Under the pieces are notes generated by a model. The model did not search any database and was not told the origin of the DNA. It was given only the letters and a program-made list of their open reading frames with translations. Of a DNA stretch of 43,699 bases, positions 16,914-24,798 are shown one piece after another; the first letter of the stretch is position 1; the number at the start of each line of letters is the position of its first letter. The stretch lies in NCBI GenBank assembly GCA_025929465.1, contig JAICMC010000002.1:1-43699 (forward strand). The letters run 5' to 3'. The DNA comes from Nostocoides sp. (GTDB taxonomy: Bacteria; Actinomycetota; Actinomycetes; Actinomycetales; Dermatophilaceae). The position numbers and the translations under genes are program-made.

Positions 16914-17013
16914 GGCGCTCACCCTGCCACGACCCTCACGGACCCGCTCGGCCCGTCCGGACGACGGCGAGGGGTCGCAGCTGACCTGCCGAGCAGCCTG
17001 GACCCGGCGGTCA

Positions 17014-17019
17014 TAGGCT
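17014..17019 (+). promoter_or_regulatory. Candidate -10 element of the GDT1-family gene
   Basis: TAGGCT fits TANNNT and ends 10 nt before ATG 17030, giving a leader of only a few bases. No manganese riboswitch-like fold was recognised upstream. Confidence 0.35.
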
Positions 17020-17029
17020 CGGGGTCGAC

Positions 17030-17644
17030 ATGAGCCTGGACCTTGCCACCGCAGCCGTCGCGTTCGCCTCGATCTTCGTCGTCGAGCTGCCGGACAAGAC
17101 GTTCATCGCCACGCTCGTCATGGCCACCCGGTTCCGGCCGCTGCTCGTGTGGGTCGGGGTGTGCCTGGCGTTCCTCGTCCAGACCGTCGTGGCGGTGACC
17201 CTGGGCGGGGTCCTGGCCCGGCTGCCGCGCACCCCGGTGGAGGTCTTCGCCTGTCTCATGTTCGTCGTGGGCGGGTTCATCCTGCTCCGCGGCGCCTCGA
17301 AGGCCACCGCTGAGGAGGCCGAGGCGGAGGAGGAGTTCGGGCAGCGTTCGGACCGTGCGGCCAAGGGGTGGCACGTGGTCACCCTGTGCTTCGGGATCCT
17401 CTTCCTCGCCGAGTGGGGCGACCTGTCCCAGATCCTCACCGCGTCACTCGTGCTGCGCTACCACGACCCGGTGGCGGTGTTCGTCGGTGCCTTCCTCGCT
17501 CTGGCGGCGGTGTCCGGGCTGGCTGCCGTCCTCGGCCGGGCCCTGCTCGGGCGGATCCCGCTCGCCCTCATCCGCCGCGTCGGCGGTGCGGTCTGCCTGC
17601 TCCTCGCGGCCGTCACCGCGCTGGAGATCGCCGGCGTCCTGTGA
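17030..17644 (+). CDS. GDT1/TMEM165 (UPF0016) family cation transporter
   Basis: 204 aa from ATG 17030. Two homologous three-helix halves, each with the family's acidic motif: VVELPDKTF (residues 17-25) and LAEWGDLSQ in the second half. A charged cytoplasmic loop rich in Glu/Ala links them (ATAEEAEAEEEFGQRSDR). Members export Mn2+ or exchange Ca2+/H+. The second motif has Leu where many members have Arg or Lys. Its 3' end overlaps the convergent GT87 gene by 32 bp. Confidence 0.9.
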   Translation: MSLDLATAAVAFASIFVVELPDKTFIATLVMATRFRPLLVWVGVCLAFLVQTVVAVTLGGVLARLPRTPVEVFACLMFVVGGFILLRGASKATAEEAEAEEEFGQRSDRAAKGWHVVTLCFGILFLAEWGDLSQILTASLVLRYHDPVAVFVGAFLALAAVSGLAAVLGRALLGRIPLALIRRVGGAVCLLLAAVTALEIAGVL

Positions 17645-18905
17645 CCTCACCCGGGAGACCGGCATAGGCGGTGGAGGGGGCCTGGTCGCGGCAGACCCAC
17701 CACAGCAGGACGAGGGTGAGCACGGCGGCATACATGTCGCTGTTCTGCAGGATCCGGCCGAACAGGACCGGCGGCACACCGTGCGAGATCCAGGACACCC
17801 CCCACCACGGCAGCCGGCAGAGGAAGCAGGCCGTCACGGCACCCGCTGCGACCAGCCGTCGCCTGTCCCGCAACGGGTCCGGCCCGAGCAGGGCGAAGAT
17901 CGCGACGACGATCCAGTGGAAGTGGTGGATCCAGGAAACCGGTGAGACGAGGTTCGCGACGAGTCCGACGACCGCGACCTCGGCGACCGAGTCGTCCAGC
18001 AGGTACATCCGCCTGGCCAGCCAGAACCCGAGGACCGCCACGACGCCGGCGAGCACCAGCCAGAGGAGCGTCCCGGCCGACCCGGACGGCCCGATCCGCA
18101 GGAGCACCCCGCGGATGCTCTGGTTGGACGTCCCGCCGTTGGGGCCCAGCCGGGCCGGGTCGGACAGCGCTCCGCCCCAGAAGGCGAAGGAGTCCTCGGG
18201 CAGGACGAACCAGGACAGGACGGTGACGGCCACCGCCGACCCGACGGCCGTCGCCGCGACCCGCCAGCGGCGGGTCACGAGGTAGTGCACGACGAACACG
18301 CCCGGCGTGAGCTTGATCGCGGTGGCCAGACCGACGAGGACACCCTCGGGTATGCCGCGCAGCAGACGCGGCCGGGGCCGGCGGAGGTCCATCAGGCAGG
18401 CCAGGACCATGAACGCGTTGACCTGCCCGAACCGGATCCCGTCCGACACCGGGTGCAGCCACAGCATCGGCACGGTCAGCACGGCGAGCAGGAGCGGGAG
18501 ACGACCCCCCGCGCGATGGATCAGCCGGTACCCGGCATACCAGACGATGCCGGTCGTCGCAGCGATCTGCAGGGCGGTCCAGATCCAGCCGATCGCGCCG
18601 AAGGGCAGCAACGCCAACGGGATCGCGAGGATCGCCGCGAACGGCGGGTAGGTCGAGGGCAGCAGCTGGGGCGACTCGCTCATCGCGACGTAGACGGGCC
18701 GGCCGACGAGGATCGACTGCCCGGCCATCCGGTAGACCTCGACGTCCACCTGCCACTGGTCGAGCGGCCAGAACACCAGGTAGCGCAGGACGACCGGCAG
18801 CGACCCGAGCAGGATGACCGCGCCCGCCAGGAGCCAGATCCACCAGGACGGCGTCGCGCGCCGGGTTGCGGCGGTGGCGCTGCTCGGCGGGGCGGGGGTC
18901 ACCAC
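17613..18905 (-). CDS. GT87-family polyprenyl-phosphate-dependent membrane glycosyltransferase
   Basis: 430 aa from GTG 18905 (GTG 18902 also possible). About ten membrane helices and the pattern of the DUF2029/GT87 alpha-mannosyltransferases: an acidic first extracytoplasmic loop (WQVDVEVYRMAGQSILVGRPVY), YPPFAAIL, RFGQVNAFMVLACLMDL and AIKLTPGVFVVHYL. Such enzymes use polyprenyl-phosphate-mannose to build lipoglycans such as lipomannan. The Asp in the first loop is the likely catalytic base. A hairpin covers the start codon (listed separately). The last residues are low-complexity and read antisense to the GDT1-family gene, a 32-bp convergent overlap. Confidence 0.88.
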   Translation of the reverse strand: MVTPAPPSSATAATRRATPSWWIWLLAGAVILLGSLPVVLRYLVFWPLDQWQVDVEVYRMAGQSILVGRPVYVAMSESPQLLPSTYPPFAAILAIPLALLPFGAIGWIWTALQIAATTGIVWYAGYRLIHRAGGRLPLLLAVLTVPMLWLHPVSDGIRFGQVNAFMVLACLMDLRRPRPRLLRGIPEGVLVGLATAIKLTPGVFVVHYLVTRRWRVAATAVGSAVAVTVLSWFVLPEDSFAFWGGALSDPARLGPNGGTSNQSIRGVLLRIGPSGSAGTLLWLVLAGVVAVLGFWLARRMYLLDDSVAEVAVVGLVANLVSPVSWIHHFHWIVVAIFALLGPDPLRDRRRLVAAGAVTACFLCRLPWWGVSWISHGVPPVLFGRILQNSDMYAAVLTLVLLWWVCRDQAPSTAYAGLPGEVTGRRRSPAR

Positions 18906-18919
18906 GGCATTCTGCCGTG
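18903..18919 (-). promoter_or_regulatory. Hairpin over the GT87 start codon
   Basis: CACGGCA-TTC-TGCCGTG is a perfect 7-bp inverted repeat with a 3-nt loop. On the minus strand it includes the GTG start codon of the GT87 gene (18905-18903) within the stem. A minus-strand -10-like TACGGT at 18933-18928 would start transcription close to the edge of the hairpin, so the mRNA would begin with it. It may limit translation or be a protein operator. Confidence 0.5.
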
Positions 18920-18931
18920 TCCGCGGGACCG

Positions 18932-18937
18932 TAGCCT
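18932..18937 (+). promoter_or_regulatory. Leaderless -10 element of the 733-aa membrane protein gene
   Basis: TAGCCT fits TANNNT and ends exactly 6 nt before GTG 18944, the spacing expected when transcription begins at the start codon. It shares two bases with the opposite-strand -10-like element of the divergent GT87 gene, so the two promoters should compete. Confidence 0.5.
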
Positions 18938-18943
18938 GTACCG

Positions 18944-21145
18944 GTGAGCCGCCGACCCTCGACGCCCCGCCCCGTCGTGGTCGCGGCCCTGCTGGGACTG
19001 CTGTTCACGCTGCTCGGCGCGTCGGGCGCGTATGCCGCGAGCCGGCCCGCCTCACCCGCCGCCACCACACCGCACGGTTCGGTGGTCGTCATCGGCACCG
19101 GCGGCATCACCTGGTCCGACGTGTCCGAGGCCAGGACTCCGGCGTTGTGGTCCTTCCTGAGGGACGGGTCCAGCGCGGCGATGACGATCAGGTCGGTGTT
19201 CACCAACACCTGCCCGGTCGACGGCTGGCTCGGTCTGGGGTCGGGGGCCCGCGCGGCCGGACCCGGCCCGGGCGGGGCGGCCACGCGGGCCCAGAACCAG
19301 CCGTGTGCGCCGATCGCCAGGACCGTGGACGGACAGGTCCAGGGCTGGGACACCTACCTGCGGATCAATGCCGGCAACCACTTCGACTCCCACCTGGGCC
19401 TGGTCGGGGACGAGGCGACCGCGGCCGGCACGTGTGTCGAGGCGATCGGCCCCGGCGCGGCACTCGCGGCCGCGACGGGCAAGGGTGCGGTCGCGCACTA
19501 TGCGCAGTACGCGGCGGCCAGCCTCACCGCGGACCTGGCCAGCTGCCCGGTCACCCTCGTCGACGTCGGATCGGTCCGCGACGCCACCGACGTCGCTCCG
19601 GGCGAGGTCGCGCCGACGGCGAGCAAGGCAGATCAGGTCGCCGCGGTCGACGCGAAGATCGCCGAGGTGGCAGCGGCCGCACCCCACGGCGCCACCGTCA
19701 TCGTGGCGAGCCTGTCCGACGCGGGAATGACCGAGCGGCTGCGCCTCGCCGCCGCCAAGGGACCCGCCTACGGCCCGGGCACCCTGGCCTCCCCCAGCAC
19801 GAGGCAGCCCGGGCTGATCCAGCTCCAGGACGTCACCGTCACGGCCCTCTCGCTCACCGGGCTGCCGGTTCCGGACGCCCTCGGCGGGGCGGTGCTGGGC
19901 CGCAACGCCGCAACCAGCAGCTCGGTCGAGCTCGCACGGGACCGGCTGCGCGGGCTGGTCGACTACGACCAGGCCAGCCACGAGGTGCACTCGCTCGTGC
20001 CGCCGTTCTTCAACGGCGTCGTCTACGTCCAGCTGGTCATCTATGCCCTCGTCGCGCTGTTCTGGCGCGGCAAGATCGGCTCGGAGCGGACCCGGCTGCG
20101 CTCGCTGCGCCTCACCCGCGTCGTCGCGGTCGTCGCCGCGTCGATCCCCGCGGCCACCTTCCTGGCCAACCTGCTGCCGTGGTGGCGGTTCGCCAGCCCG
20201 ATGCTCGCCATCGTCGGTTCGGTGGCCCTCTTCGTGGCGCTCATCGCCTCGGTGGCCCTCCTCGGGCCGTGGGGGTGCCGGTTGTTCGGGCCGATGGTCG
20301 TCGTCACCGCGACGACGGTGGTCGTCCTCGGCGTCGACGTGATGACCGGGTCGCGGCTCCAGCTGTCCTCGCTCATGGGGCTGCAACCGGTCATCGGCGG
20401 TCGCTACTACGGGCTCGGCAACGTCGAGTTCTCGCTCTTCGCCACCTCCGCCCTGCTCCTGGCGACGGTCGCGGCCAACCGGTTCGTGCTGGCCGGCCGG
20501 CCGAGGACGGCTGCCGCTGCGGCCGCCGTCATCGGGGGCGTCGCGATCGTCGTCGACGGGGCGCCGATGTGGGGCGCCGACGGCGGCGGTCCGCCGGCCC
20601 TCGGGCCGGCAACCGTCTACCTGGTGCTCACCTTGCTCGGGATCGCCATCACCTGGCGCCGAGCAGCCGTCCTCGTCGTGGCCACGGTGGCCGCCTTCCT
20701 CCTCGTGTCCTTCCTGGACTGGCTACGACCCGAGGACTCCCGCAGCCACCTCGGCCGGTTCTTCCAGTCGATCATCGACGGGGGCGCGATGGACATCATC
20801 ATCCGCAAGCTCCAGCAGAACCTCGGCCTGCTGTTCGGCAACTACCGCCTGACCCTGCTCGTCCCGGTCGCGCTCGTCTTCGTCATCTACGTCATGGCCC
20901 GGCCGACCTCGTGGGGCTCGCGCGCGCTGCAGCGCTCGTTCGACCGCGCCCCGGTGCTGCGTCCCGGCCTCATCGCGGTCCTCGTCATGCTCACCATCGG
21001 CTTCGCGGTCAACGACTCCGGCGTCGCGATACCGGCCGTCGGCGCCACGATCGCCGTCCCGTTCATCATCGCGACCTCGGTCCGCACCCTGGAGGACGAG
21101 ACCCGGCAGGGTCAGTCGCGTCGGTCCGGCCGCCGCTCGCGCTGA
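18944..21145 (+). CDS. Large membrane protein with alkaline-phosphatase-superfamily-like exported domain
   Basis: 733 aa from GTG 18944. An N-terminal signal-like helix (VVVAALLGLLFTLLGASGAYA) is followed by a ~320-residue extracytoplasmic domain beginning SVVVIGTGGITWSDV...TPALWSFLRDGSS, which resembles the metal-binding start of alkaline phosphatase/sulfatase-superfamily folds; I cannot assign all metal ligands. From about residue 360 there are some ten membrane helices (VYVQLVIYALVALFW onward) with GRYYGLGNVEFSLFA between them. It is divergent from GT87 and convergent with the MptB-like gene (34-bp overlap), so a role in cell-envelope glycan or lipid modification is likely but unproven. 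Confidence 0.72.
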   Translation: MSRRPSTPRPVVVAALLGLLFTLLGASGAYAASRPASPAATTPHGSVVVIGTGGITWSDVSEARTPALWSFLRDGSSAAMTIRSVFTNTCPVDGWLGLGSGARAAGPGPGGAATRAQNQPCAPIARTVDGQVQGWDTYLRINAGNHFDSHLGLVGDEATAAGTCVEAIGPGAALAAATGKGAVAHYAQYAAASLTADLASCPVTLVDVGSVRDATDVAPGEVAPTASKADQVAAVDAKIAEVAAAAPHGATVIVASLSDAGMTERLRLAAAKGPAYGPGTLASPSTRQPGLIQLQDVTVTALSLTGLPVPDALGGAVLGRNAATSSSVELARDRLRGLVDYDQASHEVHSLVPPFFNGVVYVQLVIYALVALFWRGKIGSERTRLRSLRLTRVVAVVAASIPAATFLANLLPWWRFASPMLAIVGSVALFVALIASVALLGPWGCRLFGPMVVVTATTVVVLGVDVMTGSRLQLSSLMGLQPVIGGRYYGLGNVEFSLFATSALLLATVAANRFVLAGRPRTAAAAAAVIGGVAIVVDGAPMWGADGGGPPALGPATVYLVLTLLGIAITWRRAAVLVVATVAAFLLVSFLDWLRPEDSRSHLGRFFQSIIDGGAMDIIIRKLQQNLGLLFGNYRLTLLVPVALVFVIYVMARPTSWGSRALQRSFDRAPVLRPGLIAVLVMLTIGFAVNDSGVAIPAVGATIAVPFIIATSVRTLEDETRQGQSRRSGRRSR

Positions 21146-22560
21146 GCCCGAGCCGGCGCGGCCAACGCGGCCACAGCCAGCCAGGCGAGCAGACCGGCAT
21201 ACGGGGCGACCTGCCGCCGGAAGCCGAGGGTCACCCGCTGCACCGTCGGGGTCATCCCCGACACGCGACCCGGCACGTAGGCGAGCGCCATCGCGACGGC
21301 GCGGCCGAGCAGCACCAGGTCCAGGCGGCTGACGGCGAGCGCCGGGAGGGTCGCCCAGGCGAGCTGGTCGTACCACGGCAGCGAGTACGGCGCGGCGAAG
21401 GCGTAGGCCGCGCCGAACACGAACGTCCAGCGCATCGCCTCTCCCCGGGCGGTGTGCGGGGCCAGACCACGCGTGAGGCGGGCGAGCAGCCAGACCAGTA
21501 CGAGGGTCAGGACCGCGGCCAGGGCGAAGACGAGGCTACGCACCGTCGAGGACGAGAGCGGCCCGGTGAGCAGCTCGACAAGCGGTCGCCACGGGGTGGC
21601 GAGCGACACCGACCGGCGGGCCCGCTCCAGCTGGTCGTACACCTGGAGCCCGAACACGAGGTGGAGGGGGACGAAGACGAGCAGGGCGCCGACGACCAGG
21701 GCCACGATCCGCCGGGCCCCGGTGCTGCTCGTGACGCGCAGCCAGGCCAGGACGATGGCCAGCCCGACGACGGCATACGTGACCTTCGTGCAGACCGACA
21801 ACCCGAGCGCACCCCCGGCGAGCAGGGGATGGTGCAGCGCCAGCCAGATCGCGAGCAGCGCCGCCGCGGTGGCGACCACGTCGACATGGGCGCCGAGGAC
21901 ACCGGCTCCGAAGACGAGCGGGTTGGCGGTCCAGAGCAGGTCGACGCGGGCGCGGTCCTCCGCGATCCGCAGGAGCAGCCATCGGCAGCCGAGCCACGCG
22001 GCCACCACGACGACCTGCCAGAGCCAGACCACCTGGCGCAGGTTGTCGCCACCGCCGGCCGCGGCGAGCCACTGCAGGACCGTCGCGAACGGGCCGTAGA
22101 CGCTGGGCGTGGTCGTCCAGGGCGCCTCCACGTGGGAGGTGATCGGGTCGTGGCCGCCGTGCCAGCCGATCGGCGACACGGCGTACGGGTCGCCGCCCTG
22201 CAGCAGGATCCGGCCGTAGGCGGCGTAGTTGAGGTGGTCGGCCGACCCGAACGGGGCGGTCACGAGCCCGGCGACCCCCAGCGTCGCGGTCAGCAGTGTC
22301 CCGCGGGGCAGGACGATCCTGGACCGGAGGCCGGCCAGCACCCCGAGACCACCGAGGACGTATGCCGTGGCGAGCAGCGCGGCGACGACGGCCGGGGCGA
22401 GGTGGCCGGGCAGCGAGCCGGGCGCCCACCCCCGCGGCCCGAGGTCGGGGCTGGCCGCATTGGGGCCGGTGACGCCGACGAGGAGGAGCAGCAGGAGGGA
22501 CAGGGCGAGCAGCCCGCCCGCGGCCCTGGTCTCAGCTCGTGCCACGGTCGCGACGCGCAC
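21112..22560 (-). CDS. MptB-like alpha-1,6-mannosyltransferase family protein (GT-C)
   Basis: 482 aa from start 22560. About twelve membrane helices with the GT-C pattern of actinobacterial MptA/MptB: an acidic motif after helix 3 (FGSADHLNYAAYGRILLQGGDPYAVSP), YGPFATVLQWL, ANPLVFGAGVLGAHVD and KVTYAVVGLAI. These enzymes extend lipomannan with mannose from polyprenyl-phosphate-mannose on the outer face. The upstream GT2 gene on the same strand overlaps its start by 29 bp, so they are probably co-translated. The arginine-rich C-terminus is antisense to the end of the 733-aa protein gene. Precise linkage not deducible. Confidence 0.84.
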   Translation of the reverse strand: MRVATVARAETRAAGGLLALSLLLLLLVGVTGPNAASPDLGPRGWAPGSLPGHLAPAVVAALLATAYVLGGLGVLAGLRSRIVLPRGTLLTATLGVAGLVTAPFGSADHLNYAAYGRILLQGGDPYAVSPIGWHGGHDPITSHVEAPWTTTPSVYGPFATVLQWLAAAGGGDNLRQVVWLWQVVVVAAWLGCRWLLLRIAEDRARVDLLWTANPLVFGAGVLGAHVDVVATAAALLAIWLALHHPLLAGGALGLSVCTKVTYAVVGLAIVLAWLRVTSSTGARRIVALVVGALLVFVPLHLVFGLQVYDQLERARRSVSLATPWRPLVELLTGPLSSSTVRSLVFALAAVLTLVLVWLLARLTRGLAPHTARGEAMRWTFVFGAAYAFAAPYSLPWYDQLAWATLPALAVSRLDLVLLGRAVAMALAYVPGRVSGMTPTVQRVTLGFRRQVAPYAGLLAWLAVAALAAPARAQRERRPDRRD

Positions 22561-23269
22561 GCAGGGCCAGCCAGACGTCGCGGTACTGCCGGGCCCGGTG
22601 CAGCTGTCCCCGCCAGTCGCTGCCGCTCACCCGGTGCTGGAGCTGGCACGGCACCTCGCGCACGACGAGCCCGGCTCGCAGGACGTCGATGGTCAGCCCG
22701 GTCTCGACGCCCCAGCCCGGGGCCAGCGGCCTGGCACCCTCGAAGGCGGCTCGGGTGATGCATCGCATGCCGGACAGCGGCTGGGTCGCCTGCCAGCCGG
22801 TGCGCCGGGCGATGCCGCCCCGGGCGAGGTTGACGACCAGCCCCCTGCCGCCGGCGGAGCCGTCCTGCGGCGGCAGCGTCGCGATCGTCATGTCAGCCTG
22901 ACCGGTCACGACGGGGGGGAGCAGCACGCCGAGGTTGCGTGCGGTGTCGGCGAGGTCGGCGTCGACGAACAGGAGGGGACGGCCCGCCGGGCCGCCTGCG
23001 CTCGTGCTCTCCTCCTCGGCGACGCGCCGCGCGCCGCTCTCCATGGCCGCGGCCTTGCCCCGGTTGCGCGGGTGACGCACGACGACGGCGCCGGCGGCCT
23101 CGGCCACCGCCGCGGTGTCGTCCCTGCTGCCGTCGTCGACGACGACGACCAGGTCGATGCCGTCGATGTGCTGCAGTCCGGCGATGGTCGCACCGATCCG
23201 CTCGGCCTCGTCCTTCGCCGGGATGACGGCGGCAACGCCGACCCGTGGCTGCGTGGGGTGTTCGCTCAT
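22532..23269 (-). CDS. GT2-family glycosyltransferase
   Basis: 245 aa from start 23269. GT-A fold of the DPM1/glucosyl-3-phosphoglycerate synthase type: VAAVIPAKDEAERIGATI, VVVVDDGSRDDT, RNRGKAAAMESGARR, the metal-binding LLFVDADLAD, and SGMRCITRAAF...GWGVETGLTIDVLRAG. No membrane helix, so cytoplasmic. It could make a polyprenyl-linked or lipid-linked sugar used by the GT-C enzymes nearby; that is inference from the overlap with the MptB-like gene. Starts 13 bp after the DUF5926 gene in the same operon. Confidence 0.88.
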   Translation of the reverse strand: MSEHPTQPRVGVAAVIPAKDEAERIGATIAGLQHIDGIDLVVVVDDGSRDDTAAVAEAAGAVVVRHPRNRGKAAAMESGARRVAEEESTSAGGPAGRPLLFVDADLADTARNLGVLLPPVVTGQADMTIATLPPQDGSAGGRGLVVNLARGGIARRTGWQATQPLSGMRCITRAAFEGARPLAPGWGVETGLTIDVLRAGLVVREVPCQLQHRVSGSDWRGQLHRARQYRDVWLALRARRDRGTS

Positions 23270-23282
23270 CGTCGCGCTCCGC

Positions 23283-24170
23283 TCAGCGGAGGGTCACCTG
23301 CCGTGAGAGCAGGCCGGCCCTGGCCCGTCGCTCGGGTGTGGTGAGAGCAGCCTCAGACGCCAGCGCACCGGCATACCGGGTCCCCCAGGAGGCGAGCTCG
23401 TCCTCGTAGTCGGCAGCCTCGAGCGCGGGGTCCAGGTCCCAGACCGGGACGAGCAGCCCGCAGGCGCGGAACGCGCCGAGCAGGCGGGTCTGGCCTCCCA
23501 GACCGTCCGCACCGGCGCAGTGCAGCCGGGCGAGCGCGTCGGTGGCGGCGTCCTCCTCGTCGCCGAGGACCAGCCGGATGTGGGTCCGTGCACCGATCCG
23601 GACCCAGAACGCCGACGGCAGCGCCGCCATCCGGCTGGTCGGGACGACGGACTCGTTGGCGCGGTCGAGGGAGTCCTTGGCGTCGCCCTCGAGCTCCTGG
23701 TCGCCGACCCAGAAGTCGAAGCCCTCGTGCAGGGTCGCCGTCAGGGGCGCGTCGAGGAGCAGCTCCTGCAGCCGTGGTGAGTCGCCGGTCACGGTGGGCA
23801 CGTGCGGTACCGGCGTGCCCGGCTCGGCTGCGGCGGCCGCCAGGAGCTGGGCGGCCAGGTCGCGGGACGCGTCGCCGCTCGAGCTGCCGGACTGCATCCC
23901 GACCAGCACCGTGCCGTCGCCGCGGTGCAGACCGGGCCAGGCGAGCGGGAGCACCGTGGCCAGCGTCGCCTCCGCGGGAGCACCCTGGGGTGCGGCCCCC
24001 TCGGCCCACGTGACGGTACCCGTGGCCGCCGGCAGGATCTCGCGCAGCGCCACCCACTCGGTCTCGGAGGCGAGGCCCTGGAAGGGGCGGCGGACGAACG
24101 GCACCGCCCTGGTCCTGCGCGAGGACCCGTCCGTCGTGGCGTCCTTGCGTCGACGCGATGCCTTGCCCAT
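23283..24170 (-). CDS. DUF5926 family protein
   Basis: 295 aa from ATG 24170. The basic N-terminus MGKASRRRKDATTDGSSRR, then VPFVRRPFQGLASETEWVALREILPAATGTV, is typical of the actinobacterial DUF5926 family. No signal peptide, membrane helix or catalytic motif is visible. Function unknown. It lies upstream of the GT2 and MptB-like genes on the same strand with short spacing, so it may be in their operon. A leaderless-type -10 element precedes it. Confidence 0.87.
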   Translation of the reverse strand: MGKASRRRKDATTDGSSRRTRAVPFVRRPFQGLASETEWVALREILPAATGTVTWAEGAAPQGAPAEATLATVLPLAWPGLHRGDGTVLVGMQSGSSSGDASRDLAAQLLAAAAAEPGTPVPHVPTVTGDSPRLQELLLDAPLTATLHEGFDFWVGDQELEGDAKDSLDRANESVVPTSRMAALPSAFWVRIGARTHIRLVLGDEEDAATDALARLHCAGADGLGGQTRLLGAFRACGLLVPVWDLDPALEAADYEDELASWGTRYAGALASEAALTTPERRARAGLLSRQVTLR

Positions 24171-24178
24171 GGGGCCCC

Positions 24179-24184
24179 ACCCTA
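24179..24184 (-). promoter_or_regulatory. Candidate -10 element of the DUF5926-GT2-MptB-like operon
   Basis: On the minus strand TAGGGT ends 8 nt before the ATG at 24170, with no convincing Shine-Dalgarno between, consistent with a near-leaderless mRNA. Confidence 0.4.
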
Positions 24185-24221
24185 CTGACGCCCGCGAAGC
24201 CGACCGGCTCCGGTCAGCTGG

Positions 24222-24260
24222 CGCGACTCAGCGGCCGCGACTCAGCGCCCGCGACTCAGC
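24222..24260. repeat. Three 14-bp tandem repeats at the 3' end of the RsbW-like gene
   Basis: CGCGACTCAGC occurs three times with an exact 14-bp period (24222, 24236, 24250). The third copy contains the stop codon of the RsbW-like gene, so the array extends from the gene end into the short gap before DUF5926. Confidence 0.85.
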
Positions 24261-24747
24261 TACCGCGGCGACGGCTGGGTCCGCCGAGGGCGGCCCACAC
24301 GGTCACGTTGCCCTTCTCGTCGGACACGCCCCACTCGTGCGAGACGCTGCGGACGATCCGCAGACCGCGCCCGCTCGTGGCCCACAGGACTCGGGGCGCC
24401 GGTCGGGGCGGGGTCTCACCGCCGCCATCGGTCACCTCGACCTCGACCGTCTCCCCCTTGACCTTCCAACGCACCCGAACCGTGCCGTCGACGAGCGGCC
24501 GAGCGTGCCGGATGGCGTTGCTGACCAGCTCGGAGGTGACGATCTCGGCCTCGTCGACCAGGTCCCGCGGGAACGCCCGAGCCATCAGGTCCGCCACCAC
24601 AGCCTTGCGGACACGCGCCACCGACGCCGCCTGCCAGGGTGCCCGAATGGTCCGGACCGCCCCCTCACCGATCGTGCCGCCGAACTCGTCGAGTTCCGGG
24701 GTCGGCAACGTCGTCACCACCTTGGTCGAAGTTCCTGCGTAGTCCAT
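24256..24747 (-). CDS. RsbW-like serine-protein kinase / ATP-binding regulator
   Basis: 163 aa from ATG 24747. GHKL ATPase fold of the HATPase_c_2 (RsbW/SpoIIAB-like) type: the N box VTSELVSNAIRHA and the G1 box VEVTDGGGETPP are clear, and the G2 region reads SGRGLRIVRSVSHEWGV. Such proteins are anti-sigma kinases or, in actinobacteria, often stand-alone regulators. No anti-sigma antagonist or sigma gene is directly adjacent; the ECF sigma at 25806 is the nearest. Partner unknown. Confidence 0.9.
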   Translation of the reverse strand: MDYAGTSTKVVTTLPTPELDEFGGTIGEGAVRTIRAPWQAASVARVRKAVVADLMARAFPRDLVDEAEIVTSELVSNAIRHARPLVDGTVRVRWKVKGETVEVEVTDGGGETPPRPAPRVLWATSGRGLRIVRSVSHEWGVSDEKGNVTVWAALGGPSRRRGS

Positions 24748-24777
24748 TGCCCCTGCCCCTTGCCCCTGCCCTGTATA
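24748..24777 (-). promoter_or_regulatory. Promoter and repeated ribosome-binding-like leader of the RsbW-like gene
   Basis: On the minus strand the leader reads TATACA (a -10-like element at 24777-24772), then repeated GGGGCA/GGGGCAA units running straight into the ATG. The 6-7 bp units give several weak purine-rich ribosome binding options and are prone to slippage. Confidence 0.45.
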
Positions 24778-24798
24778 GCTCCGAAGAACGATCAGAGC

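Noticed and set aside
18814-22758. 1314-aa plus-strand ORF
   Set aside because: Alternate frame of the 733-aa membrane protein plus antisense of the MptB-like and GT2 genes; stop-free only because of high GC.
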